Shown here in pieces: positions 1 to 10,461 of a stretch of DNA of 64,000 nucleotides. The position numbers and the translations under genes were made by a program. Position 1 is the stretch's first letter. The number at the start of each line of letters is the position of its first letter. The stretch is from assembly GCA_030144725.1 (NCBI GenBank), contig JASKMD010000008.1, positions 13,534,915 to 13,598,914 of the forward strand. Direction: 5' to 3'. Source of the stretch: Haematococcus lacustris (taxonomy: Eukaryota; Chlorophyta; Chlorophyceae; Chlamydomonadales; Haematococcaceae). The notes beneath the pieces were generated by a model. It was not told the DNA's origin. It ran no database searches and saw only the letters and a program-made list of their open reading frames with translations.

Positions 1-2822
1 CCCCTCTCACAGCCCTCCACGCAAGCCCTAGAAGGGTGGCGCTTGAAGTGAGTGAGGCATATCCATCATAGGGTGCACACCAGGCAGAGCATGGTGGTCA
101 TCGCAAGGCATTGTGTGCAACGACCAAAGGCAGCAGAGGTCAGATGTGAGGCAAAAACGCAACTCACATCAACCTATCTCCGCTTGTGTTTGTGTTGGCA
201 TATATGAAGGAGGTGCACACAGCACAGCTCATGCATGGCTTCGCTAGGCTGCCCAGCTCCTACTTCACGAACCAAGCAAGCCTCCCCAGGCTAGGGCGAC
301 AACATGGCTTTGACAGCTTGGGGTGCCTATCAGCTCCTCACAGGGCCCCTCTTGCTGGGTGGGCAGCGTGGGGCACAGCTGCTGAGATGATCATCACAAC
401 TAGGGCAAGCATCAATGCAAGGCTTGCCTGCTGCCTGGCTTGGGTGTGACGAGCGGGCTGGGGAAGAGCCTTGTCCGCATTTTGTTTTATGGTTGTTGGT
501 GAGCCAAAGTGGTGTAGGGACCCATGCAGGCTGACTCATGGTGGCACCCTTGGTGCTTGAGGTGTGTCCTAATGGCATAACTGCAATGCATTGCATGACT
601 CTTGTCAGTGGTGCAGCCCCATGCAGCAGTTGTGGTTCAGCAGATACAAACCTCCCTCTTCTTGCGAGAGGCCGGGGGATCTCTCTTGAGGGCAGTGGCA
701 GCGCGGGGGCCCTCCCCATGGTGTGAAAAGCCAGAAGCGGCGCGCGGTTCCTTAGTGCACGCCCCCTGAAGCTTCGGGGGTAGGGTGGATTTCTTTCTTT
801 TCTTTTCTTTTATTTTCTTTCTATCTTTCTAGTGGTGCAGCCATGTCTTTCAGCTATTCTTGATGGGACTGCAATACGCCATGGACAGCTGTTGCGGGTG
901 CCATGTCCCTCATGCCCGGGAAGATCTAGGGCTCTCACCGTGGCGTGGCCTGCATGCTGCTAGGCTTTGTGTACGCCACCCACAGGCATGCAATGCTACC
1001 GGGCCGAGTTTCGTGTCTAGCCACTTACCACTTGTCCCGTGACAAGCAACACAAGTTGCACGGTGCATAATCTGGCATGCATGCAGCGGGGTCCATGTAT
1101 CCCCTTCTTCCCTTCTTGGTCACACGCTCCCAGCAAGTTATAGATGGCTGGCGGCTAGGCTGACTGACACTGCTACTCATTGCATGCACGGTTACCGCTG
1201 TGGGTAATGCACTCAATGCAACTTCAACATGTCACGGTGGACACATCTACAACCAGTGGGCACAGGGTCACGCATCTTGGCATTGTCTTGCCAGGCTTGC
1301 TCCTCCTACTGCAATCTTGTTGCCCTGGTGCTGACATCTTCAGTAGCTCCTGCTGTGTAAGCTGCGCATGGTGGTCATGTCTTGCTTGCTTACAGGGTGT
1401 GGGACAATGCCGCTGGCAGCTGCACACACACCCTGGAGGGGCACACATCTTATATTACGAGTGTGACACTGAGCCCTGATGGCAAGGTCCTGGTGTCAGG
1501 GTCTGATGACAAGACCATCAGGTGGGTGTCCACGCACCAATGCACACCATACGTCCACCCCAATCCCAACCTTTGGCACTGCACCCCACCACCTAGTATG
1601 TTGACCAGCTTAGGTGACGGCGCTGGTACTACATGGCAGCCCCCTCTCACAGCCCTCCACGCAAGCCCTAGTAGGGTGGCGCTTGAAGTGAGTGAGGCAC
1701 ATCCATCATAGGGTGCACATCAGGCAGAGCATGGTGGTCATTGCAAGGCATTGTGCGTAACTACCAAGGTCAGCAGAGGTCAGATGTGAGGCGAAAATGC
1801 AGGTTATATCAGCCTATCTCCGCTTGTGTTTGTGTTGGCATTCATGAAGGAGGTTCACGCAGCACAGCTCATGCATGGCTTCGCTAGGCTGCCCAGCTCC
1901 TGTTTCATGAAGCAAGCAAGCCTCCCTAGGCCAAGGCAACAACATGGCTTTGACAGCTTGGGATGCCTGTCAGCTCCTTACAGGACCCGCCTTGCTGGGT
2001 GGGCAGCTTGGGGCACAGCTGCTGAGATGCTCATCACAACTAGGGCAAGCATCAAGGCAAGGCTTGCCTGCTGCCTGGCATGTGGTGTGGCGGGCGGGCT
2101 GGGGTGGAGCCTCGTCAGCATCTTGTTTCATGCTTGTTGGAGAGCCAAAGTGGCGGAGGGGCCCAAGCAGGGTACTTCAGGGTGGGCTGACTCATGGTGG
2201 CACCCTTGGTGCTTGAGGTGTGTCCTAATGGCCTGACTGCAATGCATTGCATGACTCTTGTGAGTGGTGCAGCCATGTCTTTCAGCTGTTGTTGATGGGA
2301 CTGCAAAACGCCCTGGACAGCTGTGGCGGGTGCCATGTCCCTCATGGCCGGGAAGGTCTGGGTCTCTCACCGTTGCGTGGCCTGCATGCTGCTAGGCTTT
2401 GTGTGCGCCACCCACAGGCATGCGATGCTACCTGTCCAAGTGTTTAGCCACTTACCACTTGTCCCGTGGCAAGCAACACAAGTTGCACGGTCCATGATCT
2501 GGGATGCAGGTAGCAGGGTCCATATATCCCTTTCTTCCCTTTTTGATCACATGCTCTCAGCAAGTCATAGATGGCTGGCGGCTAGGCTGACTCACACTGC
2601 TACTCATTGCATGCACGGTTACCGCTGGGGCTAATGCACTCAATGCAACTTCAACATGTCACGGTGGACACATCCTCATCCAGTGGGCACAGGGTCACGC
2701 AATTCGGCAGTGTCTTGCCAGGCTTGCTCCTCCTACTGCAATCTTGTTGCCCTGGTGCTGACATCTTTGCTAGCTCCTGTTGTGTAAGCTATGCATGGTG
2801 GTCATGTCTTGCTTGCTTGCAG
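1..2822 (+). repeat. WD40-exon tandem units of gene A
   Basis: The window opens inside the intron part of one unit. The next unit starts with the exon at 1396 and the following one at 2823, a spacing of 1427 bp, matching the unit of about 1432 bp in gene B. The intron sequence is plainly the same as in gene B: it contains the direct markers CTCATGCATGGCTTCGCTAG, CTAGCCACTTACCACTTGTC and TTGCTTGCAG just before the exon. Reading frames across the intron parts are not conserved between units (frame changes and stops), so they are taken as non-coding. Confidence 0.8.
607..842 (+). mobile_element. short retro-insertion (about 212 bp) with 12-bp target-site duplication
   Basis: AGTGGTGCAGCC at 607-618 is repeated at 831-842. 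Other units of the array have this 12-mer once, so 619-830 is an insertion in a unit intron. The insert ends in a TTTCTT-rich tail (about 790-830). Just before the tail is TTAGTGCACGCC followed by a hairpin (CCCCTGAAGCTTCGGGG). A very similar end, TTAATGCACGCC plus a CCGG..CCGG hairpin and a TTC tail, closes the non-LTR element at 25006-25810. This looks like target-primed insertion of a 5'-truncated or SINE-like element using related retrotransposon machinery. No coding capacity is recognised. Confidence 0.7.
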
Positions 2823-3995
2823 GGTGTGGGACATGGCCACTGGCAGTTGCACACACACCCTGAAGGGGCACTCATGGCATGCACCGTGCTCGTTGTTGCT
2901 TGCCACGGGACAAGTGTTAAGTGGCTAGAAACGACACTTGGACAGGTGGTAGTGCAGGCCTGTGGGTGGCGCACACAAATCCTAGCAGCAGATAGGCCAT
3001 GCAATGGTGAGAGACCCACTCCTTTCTGGCCATAAGGGACACATTGCAGTCCCATCAAGCATAGCTGAAAGACATGGTTGCACCACTCAGAAGAGTCATG
3101 CAATGCATTGCAGTTAGGCAATTAGGACACACCTCAAGCATCAAGGATGCCACCATGAGTCAGCCCACCCTGACGTACCCCGCTTGGCCCCCTCCACCAT
3201 ATTGGCGCACCAACAACCATGAAACAAGATGCTGACAAGGCTCCTTCCCAGCCCGCCCGCCTCACCTCATGCCAGGCAGCAGGCAAGCCTTGCCTTGATG
3301 CTTGCCCTAGTTGTGATGAGCATCTCAGCAGCTATGCCCTAAGCTCTGGGTTGTTTCATTATGCATGAGTACATGGTTCATCAACAAAGCCACCTAGAGC
3401 CACCTACCGCATTTTCCTCAATACATGCATGATCATCCCATCTTTAATCTGCTGATGCAAGGGTCATGGTCATTGAGTATCGCATATACTACTGGAGCAC
3501 ACTTGATGGACGTTGGCCAATGCAGGGTGTGGGACCTCGTCAAGGGCATCTGCAAGTGTACATTGCGAGGCCATGATGAAATGGATTACAAGCTGACCTT
3601 CAGCACGGATGGTCGGGTCCTTACAACTTGGCATAGTGACTCTATCAGGTGTGTTCTATGTGCTAGCCAGCACCACAGCATAGCACACACTGACTAACAC
3701 TCCGACATGGCATCAAGCCTTGTCTCTGCGGCTGTTTACCATCAGTGCATTCTCATTGTGCAGGGTGTGGCCGCTGGATGATGAGGGGCCCTACCAGGCT
3801 CTGCCACCGTCTGCAATTGTACAATGTAAGGACGGGGTGATGGTGGAGGTCTTGAGGAGCAGTGACCTGCGGCTGTTGGGATCTATGGTGCTCCCTCAAC
3901 CGTGTGAACTCAACACGTTGTGTATCACCGGCAACAGGTTGGCGGTGTTTGTTGGTGGCAGATTGATTGTGTACCAGCTAAACATTCCAGTGTGA
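1396..3995 (+). CDS. gene A: 3' end of a NACHT-WD40 family gene (partial)
   Basis: Only the 3' end lies in the window. Exon 1396-1521 (126 bp) encodes one complete WD40 repeat, with acceptor TTACAG and donor GTGGGT. The next repeat exon, at 2823, is broken. Exon 3526-3648 (123 bp) encodes a more diverged WD40 repeat beginning VWDLVKGIC. Exon 3764-3995 encodes about 76 residues ending YQLNIPV-stop. All introns are phase 2, so the frame survives if the broken exon is skipped. The same three exon types, in the same order, end gene B at 39887, and the last exon has the same length (232 bp) in both. Gene A is therefore a tandem paralogue whose NACHT part should lie left of the window. Function inferred from the family: WD40 sensor end of a STAND NTPase. 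The broken repeat exon leaves open whether gene A is fully functional. Confidence 0.75.
2823..2877 (+). pseudogene. broken WD40 exon of gene A
   Basis: The acceptor TTGCTTGCAG and the first 17 or so codons of a standard repeat ([18 protein letters not shown]) are intact. At about 2877 the sequence switches into a reverse-complement fragment of the unit intron, so the rest of the repeat and the donor are lost. Because the flanking introns are phase 2, skipping the remnant would keep the reading frame. Confidence 0.75.
2878..3336 (-). repeat. inverted fragment of the WD40 tandem unit (gene A)
   Basis: This stretch is the reverse complement of unit intron sequence; for example CCACGGGACAAGTGTTAAGTGG corresponds on the minus strand to the unit marker CTAGCCACTTACCACTTGTC. 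It lies between the last array exon and the two terminal exons. A related inverted fragment occupies the same place in gene B (38880-39188), so the inversion happened before the two gene copies separated. Confidence 0.75.
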
Positions 3996-4280
3996 AGGTG
4001 AAGCAGTGGCTTTAGGGCAAGGCGTGGGTGTTGCGCATAGCAGGACAAGAGCGAGTGCACTGACGCAAGGCAGCAGTTGCTATCAGCCACCAGCCTGGGA
4101 TGTTATCAACCGCAATGCTATTCTTTGCACAACCCAACGTAGAGCAGGGTGCAGTGCACGATAACGTACTCAATGACAAGTGCCTAGCCGTGATGCAAGT
4201 TGGCAGGCTTGCGTTTACATCTGAGGTTGTGGCTGTGGTTGCAGACCTTACATGTGTGGTCAGGTCATGGCATGTTGCGG
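3337..4280. repeat. segmental duplication, copy 1 (terminal exons and 3' flank of gene A)
   Basis: Homologous to about 39189-40170. Shared landmarks outside the exons include the intron before the penultimate exon (GGAGCACACTTGATGGACG), the 3' flank with GCATAGCAGGACAAGAGC, and a later block reading TGGCTGTGGTTGCAGACCTT. Copies differ by scattered substitutions and small indels. Similarity stops near 4280, where copy 1 runs into unrelated sequence. Confidence 0.8.
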
Positions 4281-6263
4281 GCAGGCTTGTGAAAATTGCA
4301 GATTTTCATTCAGACTTTCAATGGGTAGGAGATTCTGCTCGATGCTTTGCAACACCCGTAATGCCCGCTGGTTCTGCCGTTGCTCAGCCAGGTCCACAAG
4401 TGTAAACACTCCATGAACCATAAGATCACGAGTAAAACTCGCTCCCTGCAAAATGCAAACAGGCCCCGCTTGCATTAGTAGTACATGATCTCCTTATCAT
4501 GCATGGTTACGTGAGCTTTGTACCCACAATGCATGGCACCACACCTGTATTGTTGTGCCTGGTAACTCCAATCCATGCCACAAAGACTCGAGTCCACAGC
4601 GGCCTTGCCCAGCGTTGTCATATGGTACAAGCCCAATAGAGAGTAATTGGGCCAACACGCACTGCTGGGAAGGGGGAACAAGGAAGGCTTTTGAGCGGCA
4701 GTGGCAAACAAGGATGTCCAGCTCTTGGCCCCAAGAATCCCCATGCCACCATGGTTGCTGCCTCCTTGGGGATGGATTGGGATGTAAGCTTGCCCTCCAG
4801 CCCCCTCCCTCCAAGGACCCTTGCTGCTGCTGCTGCTGCTGCTGTTGTTGCCCGGCGCCGGGTCAAGAGGATTAGTACGAGGAGGGGATGGTGCCCACTG
4901 CCCCAGCCCCACCCCCTGCCCCCCTGGCCCCCCCCCCCCCCATACCCCTGCTGTTGCTGCTGCTGTTTTTGTCCGGCGCTAGGGCAAGAGGCTGAGTGCG
5001 AGGGGGGAATGGTGCCCACTGCCCACACCTTGCCCTCGTGCCCCCCGCCCCAGGGCCTATGCTGCTGCAGCTGTTGCCCAAGACCGGGGCAGGTGGCTGA
5101 GAGCGAATGCTAACCTCCACCTTCACCCGCTGCACACATTTCTAGTGGGCTGCAAGTGGGAGGTGCATTGCCTCACACCCAGCTTGGAGGGTTTTGTCAA
5201 CAAGGGTGGCTGGCCCTACAGCATCACCGCGCTGAAAGCTTTGGAGCATCACGTAGTACTTTCCAAACAGTGTCTCTCCCATCCCCGTTGGGTGCCATGC
5301 ACAACGTTGTCCAATGTCCATGCTTTCCATTTGCCAACCACGCATGTTGCAGTCGACAGTTTGCACAGCACGCAACGGTCCAACCTGACCTATGCGCCCT
5401 TCAGCTGCACAACTTGCCCGTTGTTGGGATGTGCGAAAGTTGGCATGTAACTGCACAGTGTAAAGAGGAAGTTTTGCATGTGTTGAGTTGTAGGGCAATG
5501 ACACAACTCACGGCATTGCAATCTTTGGTTATAATTGTGCCGTAAATGCCTGCATTTTTACAATACGATGGTTTCATGGCAGGACACTGCTGTGACCGTC
5601 ATCAACATCCCCTACAAGTTTCGTTGATGAATATCACGTCCGTGCTCTTTGACACCACACAGTGTGTGATGAGTGACATTCCCTGCCATTGTGCACTCAC
5701 CGCGTGCACTGCGCTGCAACCAGTTCCCGTGAATACCTCATGCCAAAACCAGCAGTAGGTTGGGAATTCAGCCTAGATGTCGCCCTGGCTAGACCGGGGG
5801 CCGGGATTGCAGCACCCCTGCATGGTCGCAGTCGGGTCCACGGTTAGTGAGCCACACGCGCTCATTGTTGCAGCTACGCAACGGAGCAAGTGCGAAATGT
5901 TCTTACTTGCAGCTAACCCCGACGACATGTGTTCGGCAAAAGTTTGCGATTCGAGCAACGAGTGATACGGGGCAATACACAGCAATCCTGCCCTTCCAGG
6001 AAAAATCAAGGGACAGGCCTGACTATACCAATGCAGCAGGCGGGTGCAATAATTGCGGCACGCGGTGACCTGCTTTGTCCATGCTGGCCCATTTGCACAT
6101 TTTTTCACAGCACCCTCAGACCCTTGAGGGGGGTGTTGTGAATGCCGTGGCTGTAGCAAGGCTGCGCCCGCGTCATCCCAACCTGCCCCTCCTCCTGCAG
6201 CAGCTGGCTGATGCGCGCGAGGACCAGGCTTGTGAAAATTTTCATTTGAAAATCTGAACGTTT
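4281..6263. other. intergenic stretch, no recognised gene
   Basis: I see no family-recognisable protein here. Open minus-strand frames exist at 5142-5504 and 5773-6267 and could be decayed transposon coding sequence, since they adjoin the hAT-like fragment at 6264-6674, but their residues match nothing I know. Short AT-rich pieces with GTGAAAATT and TTTCATT motifs occur near 4290 and 6235; they resemble the palindromes at 50951 and 52519. The CTG-rich tandem repeat at 4820-5112 lies inside. Confidence 0.5.
4820..5112. repeat. degenerate tandem repeat, about 3 copies of roughly 115 bp
   Basis: Each copy starts with a CTG/TTG run, then a piece like TTGCCCGGCGC, an (A)GAGG-CTGAGTGCGAGG block and GGTGCCCACTGCCC. 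Copies begin near 4820, 4948 and 5058; the last is partial. Poly-C runs (4921-4939) separate copies. Confidence 0.6.
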
Positions 6264-6674
6264 TCACTGCACATCTGAAAGTGCCGGGTGCTGCCCCCGG
6301 TCGCCGAGGACACCGGTAAACTCCCCCATGTTGATTGAGGCGCTGTCTGCACCGATGCCCGCATTGTTCATGCCTGCAAGACCGAGGTCACCCAACATCT
6401 GCATGATGACCAGGACATGGGCCTCAGCCGTGCCGCTGGCCAGCTGGATGACGCCCACAACATCAGTGAATATGGTGGTGAGGCGTGGGGCAGCAGCTGA
6501 GCATGACAGCCCCGCCCGCTCTGCTAATGACTGCTCCTGCCCCTGCAGCTTAGGTATGGCTGCTGTGACCCTGATGACGAGCACCTTCCCATGGCGCTTG
6601 ATTGTGCATCCGTCAAATGCCAAGTGTGTCGCCTTGACTTGCTTCAGCATCTCTGCATGCAAAGTAGCAAGCAT
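6264..6674 (-). pseudogene. hAT-like transposase fragment (RNase H-fold region)
   Basis: A 136-codon minus-strand frame starts with ATG at 6674. It contains LAFDGCTIKRHGKVLVIRV, an IQLASGTAEAHVLVIMQML stretch and GIGADSASINMGEFTGVLG. That order (substrate-strand Asp, helical middle, then GIG-AD-(G/S)AS-x-M-G-x-x-(S/T)GV) is typical of hAT-related transposases and zinc-finger 862-like domesticated relatives. The fragment lacks the zinc finger, the rest of the catalytic core and the C-terminal dimerisation domain, and the frame decays after the GVLG motif, so it is called broken. The family assignment rests on motif pattern only. Confidence 0.5.
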
Positions 6675-6726
6675 GTCATCTTGTCATCCCTCATTCATCC
6701 CTCACTTATCCACCACCTCCCCGCCC

Positions 6727-7616
6727 CCCGCCCGCCCCGCCCCGCCCCGCCCCGCCCCGCCCCGCCCCGCCCCGCCCCGCCCCGCCCCGCCCCGCCCCGC
6801 CCCGCCCCGCCCCGCCCCGCCCCGCCCCGCCCCGCCCCGCCCCGCCCCGCCCCGCCCCGCCCCGCCCCGCCCCGCCCCGCCCCGCCCCGCCCCGCCCCGC
6901 CCCGCCCCGCCCCGCCCCGCCCCGCCCCGCCCCGCCCCGCCCCGCCCCGCCCCGCCCCGCCCCGCCCCGCCCCGCCCCGCCCCGCCCCGCCCCGCCCCGC
7001 CCCGCCCCGCCCCGCCCCGCCCCGCCCCGCCCCGCCCCGCCCCGCCCCGCCCCGCCCCGCCCCGCCCCGCCCCGCCCCGCCCCGCCCCGCCCCGCCCCGC
7101 CCCGCCCCGCCCCGCCCCGCCCCGCCCCGCCCCGCCCCGCCCCGCCCCGCCCCGCCCCGCCCCGCCCCGCCCCGCCCCGCCCCGCCCCGCCCCGCCCCGC
7201 CCCGCCCCGCCCCGCCCCGCCCCGCCCCGCCCCGCCCCGCCCCGCCCCGCCCCGCCCCGCCCCGCCCCGCCCCGCCCCGCCCCGCCCCGCCCCGCCCCGC
7301 CCCGCCCCGCCCCGCCCCGCCCCGCCCCGCCCCGCCCCGCCCCGCCCCGCCCCGCCCCGCCCCGCCCCGCCCCGCCCCGCCCCGCCCCGCCCCGCCCCGC
7401 CCCGCCCCGCCCCGCCCCGCCCCGCCCCGCCCCGCCCCGCCCCGCCCCGCCCCGCCCCGCCCCGCCCCGCCCCGCCCCGCCCCGCCCCGCCCCGCCCCGC
7501 CCCGCCCCGCCCCGCCCCGCCCCGCCCCGCCCCGCCCCGCCCCGCCCCGCCCCGCCCCGCCCCGCCCCGCCCCGCCCCGCCCCGCCCCGCCCCGCCCCGC
7601 CCCGCCCCGCCCCGCC
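6727..7616. repeat. perfect (CCCGC)n pentanucleotide array, about 177 copies
   Basis: From about 6731 to 7616 the sequence is an uninterrupted CCCGC pentamer run; I see no substitution in it. A few imperfect units precede it. The minus strand is (GGGGC)n, which can fold into G-quadruplexes. Open frames through it (Pro-Ala-Pro-Pro-Arg or Gly-Ala-Gly-Arg-Gly repeats) are a consequence of the pentamer and are not treated as genes. The homologous flank of gene B (near 41530) lacks the array. Confidence 0.95.
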
Positions 7617-10340
7617 ATGACAGCTAGCCAGCTGAATGCAACCACTGCTGCCTGTGCCGCTGGCAAGTAGCTTTGGGTTCAGCGAGAGTGGAATGAAGGG
7701 TAGCTGACCATGCCCATGGGGTATTCATGTCCGATGTCTATCTTCAAGCAACACATCGTGATTTGTGCTCACAGGCAGCGACCATTGCTGCCCCTGGTGG
7801 CCATTGCAAGAATCTAGCGAGCTGTGAGGGTTGTCGATGTTTGAATGGTTGAGATAGGTCAGATAGGTCAGGCACGAGCTGAACCCAGCTGGCACTGCCT
7901 GCTCATTTAGCAACAAAGCATGGCTGCATGTGGAGCAGCTGGCAACTACGACACAGCACGCTGGACATGGGCATCAAGAACGATGTGAATATCAATGCAA
8001 GTGAGTGAGAGCTATGGTTACCTAGGGTGCTCTAGGCTGCTTGGTAGCTAGACCTTGGCTTGGTACCTCCCCTACCTGCCTGTGCCCCTCACGGCCCTGC
8101 CCTGCTTCCCCAACACTGATGCACATGCAGAGCGCATTGTCAAGGGTGATTTGGTGATAGGGTGCGGCAACCTCGATCCACACCGTAGTGTCCTTGAGGC
8201 TGTGAGTGCCTATCCCCTGTACTGGTGCTTGACCCCTAAGGAGCGGCACAACAGCTTGGCATGATACACATAGCACACTTCATTGTGCCACGGGCTCCTG
8301 CTGCCGCTGCTGTGCTCTGGTGCTCAATCTTGCAGCCACTTTGTAGGCCAAGCCTGCTGGTGCTGGCTGCATGCTTGCTGCTACAAGGCAAAGGTTCGCC
8401 TCGTCTTCTGGGGGTTCCACTCTCCAGGCCTGCTGGCCGTATTCTCCTAGGGCTGGGACTTGTTCACAGATGAGCTGATTCGGCTGGCGCACATACACTC
8501 CTACACAACGTCCCAGGTGACCAGGGTGATGGCATAATGCCACTGTTTGGCCGCTAGGGAGGTGCCAGCTGAGCTGGCTGTTGCCCAGTGGATGAGGTGG
8601 GGCTGGAAGTCGGCTGACCACGACTGCGTGGTGTGGCATTGTACATCCCACTGTCGTGCCGCAGCTGGCTCTTGCTTAGCTTCCACCTAGCCAGGTCCCC
8701 TGTCACCAGCAAGCCTTCCTCACCCCACACCCCTGGGGGGCGTTCACCGCCTGGGTCCTGCCCCAAGTCCACCCCACCCGGTCAATCACAAAGTCACGCT
8801 TGTCAGCTTTGCCCACGCGGGGCAAAGCTGGGGGGCCTGCTCCTTACGTTGCTGTTGTGAAGCCTCCGCTGCTGGAGGGGCCTGCTGCTGCTTGTGCCGC
8901 TGGCCTCCTGCTGTTGGAGGGGCCTGGGCCTACTGCTGGCTCCGGCTGCTGTACCAGCACCTGCAGCGGGAGTTTGAAATGCGCACTTACACGCATACCA
9001 ACTTAAGCACTGGTCTAATCAGCTGCTTTTATAGGCATCCCTTTTCGCTATGGTCTGGTCTAGCTGTGTGTAGTAGTAGTTGTTACACTAAGGAGGTAGG
9101 GCTTGGGTGGATACAAGCCAACCTTCAAAGGTAAAAGACTAAGCCAGCAGTCTCCGCCTGTCGGTCAAACACCCAGTCCTTGTTAACCAGGTTGCTAGTG
9201 CTTAAGCACTTGTTCAATCAGCTGCTTTTATAGGCATCCCTTGTCCGTATGGTCAGGCCTAGCTGTGTGTAGACCCCCCAAGGAGTGACTCCCCAACCCT
9301 GCCAAGGTATGAGGGTGAAGGGTGGGGGGCAAGTGAGGGGGCAGGGCCCAGGCAGGCAGGTAGGAGCCACCTTCTGCCGGGGCTGAGCAGAGCCAAGGCA
9401 GAGTCAATGCTGGTGGACCAAGCTTTGGGTGGGAACCTTGCTTGAGAGGAGTGCCTTCCTTGTGCGCCACTCCTCTTGCTAGTGCTGTGAGAAGGCGTTT
9501 AAGGGGTAGCTTGCAGGTTATGCCGGGTGAAGCTGGCAGGTCATGCCATGACCTAGGCTATAGCCCTGCCACGAGGGTCAGGCAGCAATGTAGGTAGAAG
9601 GCGCCCATGCCAAGCGCATGGGTCCTGTAAGCAGCTGTCGGGTGCGCCAACCACAGCAGTCCAGTGGTCCTGGCTTGTGATGCAATCAGAACCTGCTGTG
9701 ACACACCATCGCATCAGGGCTGGTAATCACAATGACCGCATCAGCCGTCAGCATCAGGGCTGAGGTATAGGATTGTTGTGTCATCACATGAGGGCACTCA
9801 CATGCCCTCGTTTTGCACAAGCAGGCAAGTGGGCAGGCAAGCTTCCAATCCATGGCTGGAGGGCAGGCAGAAAGGCAATAGCTTCAGCCTTCACCCGTCC
9901 ATGCTGTCTGCCCTTTTCCTGACAGTCACCTTCAGGTTTTCCGGCGATCATGATGGTGACAGGCCCACCCCCTCCCTTCTTCCCACCCTCGACCCTAAAC
10001 TCCCCGTCCTCCCTCCCTGACACCACCAGCCTAGTGCCACTCCTCAGGTCCCAGGCAGCACGACCTCGCACTGGGCAGCACCAGGGCTAGTTGCTGGCAG
10101 GGGCAGCCGCATTGAAGCAGTGTGCTAGTCAAGCACAGGCCACCAACACTGGCCACAGCACCATGCGCATGCTGGGAGCTGTCTGCCTGCCTGCAGCAAA
10201 CACTGCTGTAGCGGCCAGACCAGCAGAGCATCCAGGCCCCAGCTGGATGACGTATTAAGCAGGTTCTGAGTTTGCAACTAGTTAACCAAGGAGCTTGCGT
10301 AGGGCAAAGCTCCGCTTAAAGGACCAACTCCAGGTCGGAG
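7617..10340. repeat. segmental duplication, copy 1 (distal flank of gene A)
   Basis: Homology to 41530-43400 resumes directly after the CCCGC array. Shared stretches include TATTCATGTCCGATGTC (7725), GACGCATGCAGAGCGC-type sequence around 8120, GCATGCTTGCTGCTACAAGG (8369), the CCACCCGGTCAATCACAA block (8774), CCCAACCCTGCCAAGG (9292) and AAGCAGGTTCTGAG (10257). Reading frames that look open in one copy change residues freely in the other, so I do not call a gene. Part of this sequence (from about 8350) also has a third copy at 46975-48040, so it includes an older dispersed repeat. Sequence at 9500-10240 is not obviously shared. Confidence 0.75.
9006..9273. repeat. direct repeat of about 70 bp, 197 bp apart
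   Basis: The block with ATCAGCTGCTTTTATAGGCA occurs at 9018 and again at 9215, each followed by a similar CTAGCTGTGTGTAG end. It looks like a local duplication of about 197 bp. It is absent from the homologous copy near 43020. Confidence 0.65.
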
Positions 10341-10461
10341 TCTGCTACCTGGCTAACCTGATGTCACTGTCATGGCAGTGGTTGGCACGGGCGAGCTGCC
10401 AGTTGCACATGCGTGGATTTGAAAGAAACTCGGGCCCCCTGCACTATTGCCTGATCCCTTA

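Noticed and set aside
6727..7616. Telomere or subtelomere repeat
   Set aside because: Green-algal telomere units are TTTAGGG or TTTTAGGG; CCCGC is not one, and unique genes lie on both sides.
6328..7670. Long open frames of Pro-Ala-Pro-Pro-Arg and Gly-Ala-Gly-Arg-Gly repeats
   Set aside because: They are simply translations of the (CCCGC)n array in several frames on both strands; the pentamer cannot make a stop codon. No splice or start context supports a protein.
8055..8264. Conserved small protein shared by both duplicated flanks (also 42034-42267)
   Set aside because: The two copies differ at several codons, nearly all changing the residue, and no splice-linked exon is seen, so conservation reflects recent duplication.
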